Assembly: GCF_003885045.1 (NCBI RefSeq)
Contig: NZ_RHJS01000002.1
Span: 3,336,001 to 3,400,000 of the forward strand
Source: Schaedlerella arabinosiphila
GTDB lineage: Bacteria; Bacillota; Clostridia; Lachnospirales; Lachnospiraceae
Reading direction: 5' to 3'
DNA: 64,000 nucleotides
The notes under the pieces were generated by a model. It saw only the letters and a program-made list of their open reading frames with translations. It was not told the origin of the DNA and did not search any database. Position 1 is the first letter of the stretch, and each line of letters starts with the position of its first letter. Of this stretch, positions 43,227 through 51,937 are shown one piece after another. Both the position numbers and the translations under genes were made by a program.

Positions 43227-44096
43227 CTAAATAGCATTTTTTATTGTTTGTATAAAATGTGCGGAAATCTTATTCATTGCCTGATTCTTTTTCCAGACAA
43301 GAACAGAACCCGTTTCCAGCACAGGCATAAGCGGTACAAAACATAAATCGTCATGGTACTTAATACCGAGATCAAAGCATAAAGCCGTTCCAACTCCACC
43401 CCTTACCATTGCCGCCGCATTGATAATAAGATTATATGTTGCGGAAATATGGAGCCGCTCATAATATTCTCCAAACCAACTGGACAATTCATTTTTTACC
43501 AGATCACGCTTCACCATCAATAAGGGAACATCTGCCAGATCCTCCGGACGAATATGCTTTTTCAATGCTAATTCTGAATCCCTGCGTGTAAGGATTCCCC
43601 ATTGTTCTTTATACGGCATACGTGCAAATTCGTATTTACTAATATCAACGGGCTCTGCCAGAAGCCCCATATCCAAAATGCCCTTTTCAATGCGTTCTTT
43701 AATATCGTCCGCAATCGCGCTGTGAATACTGAATTGCACGAGAGGATATTTCTGCTGAAAATCCCGAATCTGTTCTGAAAGAAACACCATACTTTTGGTT
43801 TCTCCGCACCCAATGGCAATCTCGCCTGACAGCATATCCTCTTTGTGTGAAAGCTCCCGCACAGTCTTATCTGACAGCAAAATCATTTCCTGCGCCCGGC
43901 GTTTCAACAGCATCCCATCCTCAGTCAAAATAATGCTGTGTCTGCTTCTATGAAATAATTTAACTCCTAATTCTTCTTCAAGCTGCATAAGCTGCCGGGA
44001 AAGTGTAGGCTGCGTAATGTGTAAAAGAGCCGCTGCTTTTGTAATATTTTCTTCTCTTGCGACCACCAGAAAATACTTCAAAACTCGAAATTCCAT
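43227..44096 (-). CDS. LysR-type regulator of the aldo/keto reductase operon
   Basis: 289 aa: HTH (VAREENITKAAALLHITQPTLSRQLMQLEEELG) and effector domain (SGEIAIGCGETKSM ... GILDMGLLAEP). It is transcribed in the same direction as, and upstream of, the aldo/keto reductase operon, so regulation is by genomic context. Confidence 0.93.
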   Translation of the reverse strand: MEFRVLKYFLVVAREENITKAAALLHITQPTLSRQLMQLEEELGVKLFHRSRHSIILTEDGMLLKRRAQEMILLSDKTVRELSHKEDMLSGEIAIGCGETKSMVFLSEQIRDFQQKYPLVQFSIHSAIADDIKERIEKGILDMGLLAEPVDISKYEFARMPYKEQWGILTRRDSELALKKHIRPEDLADVPLLMVKRDLVKNELSSWFGEYYERLHISATYNLIINAAAMVRGGVGTALCFDLGIKYHDDLCFVPLMPVLETGSVLVWKKNQAMNKISAHFIQTIKNAI

Positions 44097-44342
44097 AGAA
44101 TACTGCCTCCTCTGCTTTCAGTCAATTGTAGCAGATTGTCCGTGCCGTATCAACATAGTAAGAAGTAAGAAATGCTTTTTTGACATACTCATAAACAATG
44201 CCCTTTTGTCCATAGCTTGTCCCTGTTTTGGCAAATTGCGTATTATTTACCCCTTTTCCATTTACGGTTAACACTCACACGATTGCTTATGCAGATATGC
44301 AATCTATGGTACCTCGCCCTGAGACCAATTCTTAAAATAAAA

Positions 44343-44440
44343 AAACCGCAAGCACTAATGTTTACGGATTTTTTCAAGCTCCCTGAGTTGGGCTCGAACC
44401 AACACCCCCCTCGGTTAACAGCCGAGTGCTCTACCATTGA
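44343..44440 (-). pseudogene. tRNA-Asn(GUU) 3' fragment with its terminator (attachment-site remnant)
   Basis: 44379-44440 matches the intact tRNA-Asn gene (61369-61440) from D-loop to 3' end, including anticodon GTT and T-arm GGTTCGAGCC. The 5' acceptor and D-stem arm are replaced by unrelated bases ending in TTCGGTGTGCGA (- strand). A tRNA-type terminator (stem CCGTAAAC/GCTTGCGG then T7) follows at 44343-44364. Resembles an att site left by a tRNA-targeting element; not expected to be a working tRNA. Confidence 0.8.
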
Positions 44441-44466
44441 CACAATCGCACACCGAAAAACTAATA

Positions 44467-45375
44467 CTATCGTTCCATCTGATATTTGCTTACTTGTTTA
44501 GACATTCGTTTTACGGAATAATCCAAGATACGTTCCTTCCTTGTCATCAACATTGTTCTATAAAACTCTTTTTGCAAATCACTGATAAATGGCGTTTTTT
44601 CAATTACATTAAAAATCTCCTTCATATCTATCCGCGATAAAATCCGTAACAATGCTCTATTACACTCCTCATTGTCTAACGCAGAAATAAATTCGTAGTA
44701 ATTAATTTTCTTTCCATTGTTCTGAATAGCCGATAACGGGATATTAAAAATGCGATGATTAATTTCTTGTTTATCTGCAAGAATCTTCATAATCATTCTT
44801 TCATCTGCTTGTGGATACAAGCAACTCCCACAAGCAAAAACCGGCGCCAGTGTTAATTCATCCGATTGTACATGATACAAAAAACCCCAATTACCATTAT
44901 GTCTGTCCCAGTTACCAATAAAAGCATCCACAATAAACATATCCCAAAATCGTTCTCTTATTTTCTCCGGCTCCATTGCCGTCTGTTCATCAAATACAGA
45001 AAGAATGTCCGTAAGCTCTGTGCCATATCCATTTCGCTCTGAATCAATAATCTGATTTTTTAAAGACGCAAAATCCTGCAGTTCAATCCCAACAGAAGTA
45101 AAATCTTTACATGCAACAACAATTTTTTCCACACCCTTTTTTGTCTTATATGTTCCAAGAATCGTTTCCTGCACAGGAACCCCTGCTTTTTCAAATATCT
45201 TACATCCCAAATACTCCGAAATGCAACTGTTGCTATAACTCATATCGTGATTTTTCATCGGATGCGGCGGAAATTTAAGCATATACTGTTCCCCATTATA
45301 TACAATCGATATTTTGCTTCCATTTGCCCCCGCGTATGATTTATTTCTTTTGGGTAATTCTGTAAAGTCTATCAT
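44467..45375 (-). CDS. HipA-like kinase, probably inactive
   Basis: 302 aa of the HipA/CtkA-like kinase fold. N-terminal ATP-binding SYAGANGSKISI and YMLKFPPH (Lys). Catalytic loop FIGNWDRHNGNWGF (about 152-165, with DRH..N) is intact. The next motif reads LAPVFACGSCLYP, with Ala (codon GCT, A181) where the family normally has the metal-binding Asp (VFDCGS). So the phosphotransfer step is probably lost or weak. Upstream by 31 bases is the 94-aa partner. Part of the tRNA-Asn cassette structure. Confidence 0.85.
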   Translation of the reverse strand: MIDFTELPKRNKSYAGANGSKISIVYNGEQYMLKFPPHPMKNHDMSYSNSCISEYLGCKIFEKAGVPVQETILGTYKTKKGVEKIVVACKDFTSVGIELQDFASLKNQIIDSERNGYGTELTDILSVFDEQTAMEPEKIRERFWDMFIVDAFIGNWDRHNGNWGFLYHVQSDELTLAPVFACGSCLYPQADERMIMKILADKQEINHRIFNIPLSAIQNNGKKINYYEFISALDNEECNRALLRILSRIDMKEIFNVIEKTPFISDLQKEFYRTMLMTRKERILDYSVKRMSKQVSKYQMER

Positions 45376-45406
45376 ATCCGAACATCATATTCCTTTCTTT
45401 TAACTA

Positions 45407-45691
45407 TTATTCAATAAATTCATGTTTTTCTATACGCAGATATTTTTCACGCAAATACCACGCCTGTTCACTGCTTATCATTCCATTTACTTCTGTTGTG
45501 TTGATATCGCTTTGCAGATTACAGAAATCACAATCCCATTGCAGATACTCTTCCCCTGCGTCTAGTTTCTTCCATGCCTTTTTCATCTGCTCTATAGATT
45601 CCTGTAAAAAACATGGCAAGCCACACTCTAAATATCCACGATCAAAAGGCAAGCCGCTTTTCTCATCGTATTCAGCTATTCGCGAAGCCAA
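45407..45691 (-). CDS. Unknown 94-aa partner of the HipA-like kinase
   Basis: 94 aa, not recognised. Acidic, with WDCDFCNLQSD cysteine pair and a C-terminal helix with basic residues (EKYLRIEKHEFIE). Precedes the kinase gene in a likely operon. Position is that of an antitoxin, but it has no HTH of the HipB type. Function inferred only from location. Confidence 0.7.
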   Translation of the reverse strand: MASRIAEYDEKSGLPFDRGYLECGLPCFLQESIEQMKKAWKKLDAGEEYLQWDCDFCNLQSDINTTEVNGMISSEQAWYLREKYLRIEKHEFIE

Positions 45692-45715
45692 TTCATCACC
45701 CTCTTAATTTTTATT

Positions 45716-45999
45716 GCTTTCACTTATTTGATTATTTATATATTATAATCTATTCTCCGACTATCTTCAATTGATTAATACAAAAAAAGAAACCCTGCAT
45801 AAACTCAATACAAGGTTTCATTACATGAAAAGCCGAACCTCTACTTTTGCTTCCATATATCCCGTAGATAATTTTTCCTTCTTTTATTTTTCATTGAGCC
45901 ATTGAGTATTATCTTTTTCGGTTAACAGTACATTGCTTTCTCGAATCCTTCTCTTCTATTCTGAGTATAACAAAAGCCCGTAAATACTGGAGTTTACGG
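45716..45999. repeat. tRNA-Asn-flanking direct repeat, left copy
   Basis: 284 bp closely matching 60967-61356, from GCTTTCACTTATTTGATTA to the tRNA-type terminator CCCGTAAA...TTTACGG. The left copy lacks about 105 bp present in the right. It contains a GAAACC(T/C)TG hairpin followed by T-run on the - strand and an 11-base TCGGTTAACAG (45918-45928) identical to the tRNA-Asn anticodon arm. Confidence 0.9.
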
Positions 46000-46058
46000 T
46001 GATAAGGAAGTATAGAAACTAACTTATTATTAACGCTGACAAACAGAGTGCAAACAAG

Positions 46059-46240
46059 GGCAGAGAACATATCACTGTATTAGCGATTAGTTCTCTGCTT
46101 TGTTCTTTTTATATAGTTACGCAATAGAAACCAATCTTATAAAGTAGGCATATAAATCTCTTGCCTTGCCATTTCTATATCTATAAAGCCACATAATTCA
46201 AGGGGAAATTCTTTTCTATTGCGTAACATCCATATACTAT
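46059..46240. other. Non-coding region with hairpin and 112-bp element with 15-bp inverted ends
   Basis: Hairpin GCAGAGAAC (46060-46068)/GTTCTCTGC (46090-46098), then GTTACGCAATAGAAA (46116-46130) and its exact inverted copy (46213-46227). The latter pair bounds 112 bp, like a MITE, directly downstream of the TIR gene. No clear target-site duplication. Confidence 0.65.
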
Positions 46241-47104
46241 TTAATTCTTCGGATATAACAATTCATACAATTTTTCAGCAATCTCTTTTGGTGTCATAAA
46301 TGCCGTATTCATTGCCATTTTTCCTGCCAAAGAAGGACTGAAATTTTGCACCTCTTGTTTGGTAATATTGTGCCATATCGGCAGTATTAGTTTTCCGCCA
46401 TTTGACTCTCTTTGAAAAAGCCCTTCTAATTCATAATTTGTCCAATATTTGCTAATATAACTGCGAGATAATATAACCACACCAAATTTTGATTTTTTTA
46501 GTCCTTTATCAATCTCTGTTCGAATACTATCCCCCCACTTAATAGATATTGCATCATACCAAACTTTAAGACCAAAATCATTCTGCAATAGCTGAACAAA
46601 CTCGTTGGCAAAACTTTCTTTATCTTCTGTAGAATGTGAAACAAAAACATCATATTCCTCCATAGAATCAGTTTCAAATATTTTTTGTTCTGCCGTGGAA
46701 ATAGATTCTTCCCTTTGAATTTGTTTGGTTAATTCATCTATTTGTCGTTCATAAGCTGCAAAAATATTTTGTTGCTGCTTTGCTAACTTTTTTGCTTGTG
46801 AATCTTCTTCTTTTTGCAGCTTATTAGCGGCATCTACTCTCTTTTTTCTTTTTTCAGCTAATTTTTGATTTATATTTGCCTTATCAGTAAGTATTTTAGA
46901 AAGTTCCTTTTGATAATTTTGAATCTGTCGCATTTTTGATTGGTATGTACTCTGTGATGTATTTTTGGTAATGCTACGCTGTACATCACCAATTCTTTTT
47001 GTTTTATCAGCTTCTTTTTTTACTAAATCCGCCATTTTCTTTTCTAAATCCGCAATATCCTTATCTATCTGATTAACGGAACGCTGTGCTTGTTCAACAC
47101 TCAT
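46241..47104 (-). CDS. Coiled-coil TIR domain protein
   Basis: 287 aa. Residues 1-140 are a long charged coiled coil. Residues about 151-287 form a TIR domain (YDVFVSHSTEDK, GLKVWYDAISIKWGDSIRTEID, GVVILSRSYISKYWTNYELEGLF), with candidate catalytic Glu225 in the W-x-x-x-E-L motif of NAD-cleaving TIRs. Prokaryotic TIR proteins often consume NAD+ in abortive phage defence. The coiled coil probably oligomerises. It has an AAGGTGG RBS. Located in the mobile island with no Thoeris partner beside it. Confidence 0.9.
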   Translation of the reverse strand: MSVEQAQRSVNQIDKDIADLEKKMADLVKKEADKTKRIGDVQRSITKNTSQSTYQSKMRQIQNYQKELSKILTDKANINQKLAEKRKKRVDAANKLQKEEDSQAKKLAKQQQNIFAAYERQIDELTKQIQREESISTAEQKIFETDSMEEYDVFVSHSTEDKESFANEFVQLLQNDFGLKVWYDAISIKWGDSIRTEIDKGLKKSKFGVVILSRSYISKYWTNYELEGLFQRESNGGKLILPIWHNITKQEVQNFSPSLAGKMAMNTAFMTPKEIAEKLYELLYPKN

Positions 47105-47197
47105 AAATTTACCACCTTATATTATACAAAACTACTTTTCCATTATTATTTTAGTCTTATTCTGCAAGAAAAGCAACCCTTTATGCCATAATAAATT

Positions 47198-47303
47198 GAG
47201 GGCGAAAGCAGTTTACTGATTTCGCCCTCTTGACTACCCACAAGCAAAAGTGGGAAAAGCTGTCAAGGGCGCATAGCGCAAAGTTTACCCTTGACAGCTT
47301 TTC
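47198..47303. terminator. Two strong hairpins between TIR and Tn916-like genes
   Basis: GAGGGCGAAA/TTTCGCCCTC (47198-47229), then 16-bp GAAAAGCTGTCAAGGG/CCCTTGACAGCTTTTC (47254-47303). The latter is the kind of inverted repeat found near ICE modules. No T-run on the - strand; classed as putative terminators. Confidence 0.6.
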
Positions 47304-47319
47304 CTGTCTTTGCTACTTC

Positions 47320-47523
47320 CTATCGGTCGAAGCGGAATTTCAATATGGCTTCAACCAGTTTAGCCTTTAGCCTGTCTTGTGTATCGTCATTGATATGCCC
47401 CTTATACATAGATAGGTATTTGATATATGCGGTGTAGTGCCGCAATACTGCGTCTACCGCTTCCGGCTCTCCGGCAACGGCTTTTTCGATTACCTCAAAA
47501 GGTATCAATTTTTTGTTCCTCAT
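47320..47523 (-). CDS. Tn916-type helix-turn-helix protein
   Basis: 67 aa, HTH_16-like (PFEVIEKAVAGEPEAVDAVLRHYTAYIKYLS), similar to a small regulatory protein of Tn916/Tn1549 elements. It overlaps the sigma-factor-like gene by 29 bases. Confidence 0.85.
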   Translation of the reverse strand: MRNKKLIPFEVIEKAVAGEPEAVDAVLRHYTAYIKYLSMYKGHINDDTQDRLKAKLVEAILKFRFDR

Positions 47524-47953
47524 GTTTCAATCTCTCCCATTCTTTCCGCAACTGTTTCAGCGCAACATTTCTTCGACTGTTTATCGTACTTCTGCAACGC
47601 CTGTACAGTCTGCCGATTGCTTCATCACGATAGCCGATGAAGTAATAAAGCAACAAGACTTCCCGCCTTAATTGCGGCAATCTTGATAATGCCGTTGCTA
47701 ACCGTTCATCATCAACGATAACTTCCTTTCCAAACACAAGAAATACAGTCGGCTTGTCCCGTTTTTCAAAGTAAATATCCATAGCATACAGCTCAAAATA
47801 TCTTTCTGACATCAGATAGTCAAGGGATATTTCCCGTTCCGCTTTCCGCTTCAAATCTCGCCATGCGTTAATGGCTTCATGGCGTAGGACAACCTTGCAG
47901 AACGCATTGAACGCATATTCGATATGTTCCATGAACTGTTCAGAATATCTCAT
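47495..47953 (-). CDS. Tn916-type sigma-70-like factor
   Basis: 152 aa. C-terminal sigma-70 region-4-like HTH (LSRLPQLRREVLLLYYFIGYRDEAIGRLYRRCRSTINSRRN); corresponds in place and size to the Tn916 orf7-type regulator of conjugative transposons. The pair with the HTH protein indicates a decayed ICE regulatory module. Confidence 0.88.
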   Translation of the reverse strand: MRYSEQFMEHIEYAFNAFCKVVLRHEAINAWRDLKRKAEREISLDYLMSERYFELYAMDIYFEKRDKPTVFLVFGKEVIVDDERLATALSRLPQLRREVLLLYYFIGYRDEAIGRLYRRCRSTINSRRNVALKQLRKEWERLKHEEQKIDTF

Positions 47954-48055
47954 TTTTACTCACCCCCTTTCTTCCCGGTAGGGGGCTATTACAACAAACG
48001 CCCATACAACATGAAGCGGTATAGGTGTTTGGGTAATGTGAGTTATTAAGACATA

Positions 48056-48235
48056 CTACATGATGTGTGTATTCATATCCATAGGCACAATAGTCCTTAT
48101 TAATGGCTCGGCTTTTTTTGACAGGTCAACGGCTATACGATTTTGTTGCTGACATACTTTACATTCCATCACGATACCCTTTGTTAGCTGTAATACACAA
48201 TCTGCTGACTTTGTAAAAATTGCTTTCTTGAACAT
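48056..48235 (-). CDS. Small cysteine-motif protein (start uncertain)
   Basis: 59 aa if started at 48235 (MFKKAIF), just past the hairpin 48240-48280. An ATG at 48169 has a better RBS (AAAGGG) and would give 37 aa. Contains MECKVCQQQNRIAVDL, a CxxC resembling the tail of zinc-ribbon-type proteins. Probably ICE cargo; function unknown. Confidence 0.5.
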   Translation of the reverse strand: MFKKAIFTKSADCVLQLTKGIVMECKVCQQQNRIAVDLSKKAEPLIRTIVPMDMNTHIM

Positions 48236-48239
48236 AAAG

Positions 48240-48280
48240 AGAGCCGACAAACTGTGATTTCTCACAAGTCTGTCGGCTCT
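48240..48280. terminator. Hairpin separating small ICE genes
   Basis: AGAGCCGACA (48240-48249)/TGTCGGCTCT (48271-48280) with inner TGTG/CACA. No T-run; putative. Confidence 0.55.
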
Positions 48281-48311
48281 GCGTCTTTTATGCGTCTGGC
48301 TCTTCACTTTA

Positions 48312-48485
48312 TTAAAATTTTTTCTCGATAACGGTTATATGCAATTCTTTTACGTCAATCCAATTTTCCTGTTTACATTTCGGACAGTAAAGAGGAAAAT
48401 TTTTCAATTCTGTATCTAGCCGAATTTGTAACCTTGTTTTGCTCCCGCAGACAGGGCAATAAATCCACTCTGTTTTCCTGCTCAT
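48312..48485 (-). CDS. Cysteine-rich KTR domain protein
   Basis: 57 aa, not listed among longer frames. MSRKTEWIYCPVCGSKTRL... has two CPxC pairs (YCPVCGSK and YCPKCKQENW), the KTR-type zinc ribbon found in ICE cargo of Firmicutes. Overlaps nothing; its start lies three bases after the FMN-binding gene's stop, so they are probably co-transcribed. Confidence 0.82.
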   Translation of the reverse strand: MSRKTEWIYCPVCGSKTRLQIRLDTELKNFPLYCPKCKQENWIDVKELHITVIEKKF

Positions 48486-48488
48486 TTT

Positions 48489-48902
48489 CTATTTTTCTCC
48501 TGTTAAGGCATTTTCAACAGCTTTCTTGATGACGATGCTTGAATTTGTTGCCCCCGATACTGCGTCAACATCTATTTTCTGTTCTTCAATGATTCTGTCA
48601 ACAACAACTTCTGCGCGGCTTCCACGCCCGTTTTTATGCTCCAGAATATCAATGTTTGTAATCACTCCGTTTTGAACCGTTACTTCCACTTTGGCATAAA
48701 CAAAATCCACGTCATATTCTCCGACATAACCCCCATCGGGAACATTGGAAATATCTAAATTGCTGAACGTTGTTTCTTTTACTGACCTTTTATACTCTGC
48801 CACGCTTTTCAGATAAACCGCCGTAAAAATCAAAACAATAAGGAAAAGAAAAATTGCTGTAAAGGACAGGATTCTTTTTCGGGATAATTTCATTTCAGAC
48901 AC
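48489..48902 (-). CDS. FMN-binding domain protein
   Basis: 137 aa. N-terminal transmembrane helix (about 11-33), then an FMN_bind domain with the flavin-attachment region ending DAVSGATNSS (S-G-A-T). Part of a membrane-linked redox chain like RnfG/NqrC. It overlaps the flavodoxin-like reductase by 13 bases. Confidence 0.92.
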   Translation of the reverse strand: MSEMKLSRKRILSFTAIFLFLIVLIFTAVYLKSVAEYKRSVKETTFSNLDISNVPDGGYVGEYDVDFVYAKVEVTVQNGVITNIDILEHKNGRGSRAEVVVDRIIEEQKIDVDAVSGATNSSIVIKKAVENALTGEK

Positions 48903-49459
48903 CTCTCAATCTTTTTCATTGTTCGCTTAGGCAGTTCTTTCTTATTCTTTGCATTTGCACATACCACTTTTCCCGCCGACTTCATGCCTGCGGTCTTGAA
49001 AAATTCGTCCATACTGCGGATTGCCCCTCTGCTTTGTCCGAATATCCACGAAAAAGGCGCGGGAGTATTGCAGGAAGTCAAAATCATATATTGTTTCCCC
49101 CGTAAGCGTGGTGTTGGAAATGTGTTTGTTTCTTCCATAGCCGTTCCCAGTAGTCGGTCAAATAAGTTTTTGACAGACGCCGGAACATTTGCCCAATAGA
49201 CAGGGGCGGCAAGGATAACAAGCTGACTCTTATGTAATAGCGGGGCGATTTCCTGTATATCATCTTTCTGAATACAAATATGTGTATCCATGCAAGTCCG
49301 GCAACCGGTGCAGAAAGTAAGTTTCTTTTCATACAGAGTGATTTTTGTTACAGCATAACCTGCCTGTTCAGCTTTATGAACTGCGAAATTCAGCATGGCT
49401 GCTGTTGTCCCATTTGTATGAGGACTGCCTAAAATGGCAAGCACATTTTTTTCACTCAT
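48890..49459 (-). CDS. NAD(P)H-dependent FMN reductase/flavodoxin-like protein
   Basis: 189 aa flavodoxin-fold oxidoreductase. ILGSPHTNGTTAAMLNFAV is the FMN-phosphate loop and ILAAPVYWANVPASVKNLFDR the second loop. A CxTCxDT cluster near TFCTGCRTCMDTHIC adds cysteines. It overlaps the TetR gene end by ATGA. Confidence 0.92.
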   Translation of the reverse strand: MSEKNVLAILGSPHTNGTTAAMLNFAVHKAEQAGYAVTKITLYEKKLTFCTGCRTCMDTHICIQKDDIQEIAPLLHKSQLVILAAPVYWANVPASVKNLFDRLLGTAMEETNTFPTPRLRGKQYMILTSCNTPAPFSWIFGQSRGAIRSMDEFFKTAGMKSAGKVVCANAKNKKELPKRTMKKIERCLK

Positions 49460-50100
49460 AAACTTTTCTCCTTAATCGCAAGCGAATGATAAACAAGGGA
49501 AAAACCATATTCCAAAAACTTTATTTTAGATAATCCCATTGATTTTTTAATATATTCTTCTTTGTTTGCGGCAAGCTGAATGATTCCGGAAAGCATACCC
49601 CAAAAATTAAATATAGCAGGCATAATATCCAAATCATTTCGTAAATCTCCCTTTTCCATGCCGGATAACAAAAAGTTTTTTATCTTTTCATTTATTTCTT
49701 CTCCAATTTGATAAGTTTCCCTTTCTTCCGACAGATACTCTTTGCTCTCAAAATCAATGTTGATTTTATCCAATACCATTTTGAAATAAAAAGGAAATTC
49801 CTCCTGATACTGTACCAGCCCGCGGCAGATAAAGTCATATCTTGCTTTTGTGGTTTCATGCTGTATCAGAGCAGAAGAGATATAGTCATAAAGTTTTTTC
49901 ATACTGTTCAATACCAAAATACCGACTATCTCCTCTTTATTTTCAAAATATACATATAGTGTTGCCTTGCTGTATCCGGCGGCTTTCGCTATATCGTCCA
50001 TAGAAGTCGCGGTAATTCCCCTTTCCATAAATAAAGCAGATGCCGCAGACACTATGTTTTCCCTGTGTACACTTCTAGGCTCTTTCTTTCTTCGTCCCAT
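49456..50100 (-). CDS. TetR/AcrR-family regulator
   Basis: 214 aa; N-terminal HTH (IVSAASALFMERGITATSMDDIAKAAGYSKATLYVYFENKEEI), helical ligand domain. First gene of the flavin-redox cluster, which it probably represses. RBS GGAGGAA. Confidence 0.93.
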   Translation of the reverse strand: MGRRKKEPRSVHRENIVSAASALFMERGITATSMDDIAKAAGYSKATLYVYFENKEEIVGILVLNSMKKLYDYISSALIQHETTKARYDFICRGLVQYQEEFPFYFKMVLDKINIDFESKEYLSEERETYQIGEEINEKIKNFLLSGMEKGDLRNDLDIMPAIFNFWGMLSGIIQLAANKEEYIKKSMGLSKIKFLEYGFSLVYHSLAIKEKSL

Positions 50101-50374
50101 GTGTTCCTCCTTGCAATAATTAAACTTATGGTTTAATTATATAGAGAATATTTCTTCTTGTCAATGAGGTTTAGAGATAAATGATTATTCTAATGCTTGG
50201 GAGCCATCTATTTAAAGCTTGAGAGCCACCTGAATCCAGTGTATTTTAAAGCTTGGGAGCCACCACTATATATTGTGGTCATCCAAATATATTGCTTAAG
50301 ATAAGACCCCTCTTTTAAGATGTGTTTATGAAAAGTACCCGTACTTTTCAAATACATTTTAAAGGAGGTTTTCT

Positions 50375-51937
50375 ATGTTTAAGAAAACAAAAGTAAGACA
50401 GATCCTTGAACTTCTTCACAAGGATCTAAGTGCCAGAGAGATCTCTAAAACTTTGAAGGTCTCTCGTAATTCTGTTGCATTTGTGAAAGAATCTTATGAC
50501 AAATGTGACAAAGACTGGGATGAAATATGTCTGATGAACGATGACGAGATCTATCACCTTTTTTATCCCCATACCTTCAGGCCTAGAAACAGATTTGCTC
50601 CAGTGGACTATTCGTATGTCCACAGTGAATTGAAAAAGGTCGGGGTTACAGAAATGCTGCTATGGGAGGAATACTGTGAAAAGTGTAATGCACAAGGGAT
50701 TTCCCATTGCTGTTATGCTACATTCGCAAATGGCTATAAACGCTTTATAGCTGATAAAAATTATACCAGTCATATCGAACACAAACCGGGAGTAACTCTA
50801 GAGGTTGACTGGTCAGGTCCTACGATGAGCTACATGGATCCTGACAAACAGGAACAGCAAACGGCATATCTGTTTGTTGCGGCTTTTCCGTACAGCCAGT
50901 ATACCTATGTAGAGGCTGCCGCTTCTATGAACCAATCAGACTGGCTGTCGTGCAATGTCCACATGCTGGAATTCTTTGGCGGGACACCTGTAAGGATTGT
51001 CTGTGACAACCTAAAAACAGGCGTGATCAAACACCCGAAACATGGAGAGGTCGTGCTGAATGATTCCTATTTATCTTTTGCAGAACACTACCAGGTTGCA
51101 ATTATGCCGGCACAGGTAAAGAAACCCAAACAGAAAGCAAGTGTCGAAGGCGCGGTGGGAAAAATTGCAAGAAAGATCATCGGCATGCTCAGAAATGAAA
51201 CTTTTCATTCTATAGAAGGGCTTAATTCGGCAATCAGAAAAGTGCTTGACAGGCTAAATGACAAACCCTTCCAAAAGAGAAACGGCAGTAGAAAAACAAT
51301 TTATGAGCTGGAGGAAAAACCATATCTCAGAACCCTGCCAATGCTTCCCTTTGAGATCTGTGAATGGTCATATAATCACAAAGTAGGCCCGAATTCCCAT
51401 ATATGGTTTCACAAGGGACAATACTCTGTTCCAAGCAGTTACATAAATAAATACGTTGATGTGCAGTATAACAGTTCTCTTGTTTGTATCTACGCCTCAC
51501 ATCAATTAGTAGCTGAGCATAAACGTATTCCCACAGGCATTCGGAATGCGAAAAGAACAGAGATGTCCCATCTTCCATATCCAATATACACTCCGGATAC
51601 AATGGAATCAACGCTGAATAAAGCAGAAGCTATTGGCAACAGTACAAGAACCGTAATAGGCAGGTTGTATGACAATGCAAAAGTAAAAGAACAGGCTCTT
51701 GTAGATGCAAGAACCGTATTGGATATCGCTGGTGTATATGGTAAAGATATCCTTGAAACAGCTTGCAGCCTTGCACTTAAGGACTTTCATCTGATTACTT
51801 ACAACACGCTTATGCCTTATATGAAAAGAGCTGCAAAAAACAGAAAAAATGATCTTACAAAAAAGAACGTAAAAGATCATAAGCAGGGAATCGTAAGAGG
51901 TGCGGATTATTATAGAGAGGATGGTAAAAATTTATGA
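50375..51937 (+). CDS. istA: IS21 transposase
   Basis: 520 aa DDE transposase. N-terminal HTH (LHKDLSAREISKTLKVSRNSVAFV), catalytic VDWSG (D), CDNLKTG (D) and ASVEGAVG (E). RBS AAAGGAGG. Coupled with istB by ATGA-type overlap (51934). Apparently intact. Confidence 0.95.
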   Translation: MFKKTKVRQILELLHKDLSAREISKTLKVSRNSVAFVKESYDKCDKDWDEICLMNDDEIYHLFYPHTFRPRNRFAPVDYSYVHSELKKVGVTEMLLWEEYCEKCNAQGISHCCYATFANGYKRFIADKNYTSHIEHKPGVTLEVDWSGPTMSYMDPDKQEQQTAYLFVAAFPYSQYTYVEAAASMNQSDWLSCNVHMLEFFGGTPVRIVCDNLKTGVIKHPKHGEVVLNDSYLSFAEHYQVAIMPAQVKKPKQKASVEGAVGKIARKIIGMLRNETFHSIEGLNSAIRKVLDRLNDKPFQKRNGSRKTIYELEEKPYLRTLPMLPFEICEWSYNHKVGPNSHIWFHKGQYSVPSSYINKYVDVQYNSSLVCIYASHQLVAEHKRIPTGIRNAKRTEMSHLPYPIYTPDTMESTLNKAEAIGNSTRTVIGRLYDNAKVKEQALVDARTVLDIAGVYGKDILETACSLALKDFHLITYNTLMPYMKRAAKNRKNDLTKKNVKDHKQGIVRGADYYREDGKNL

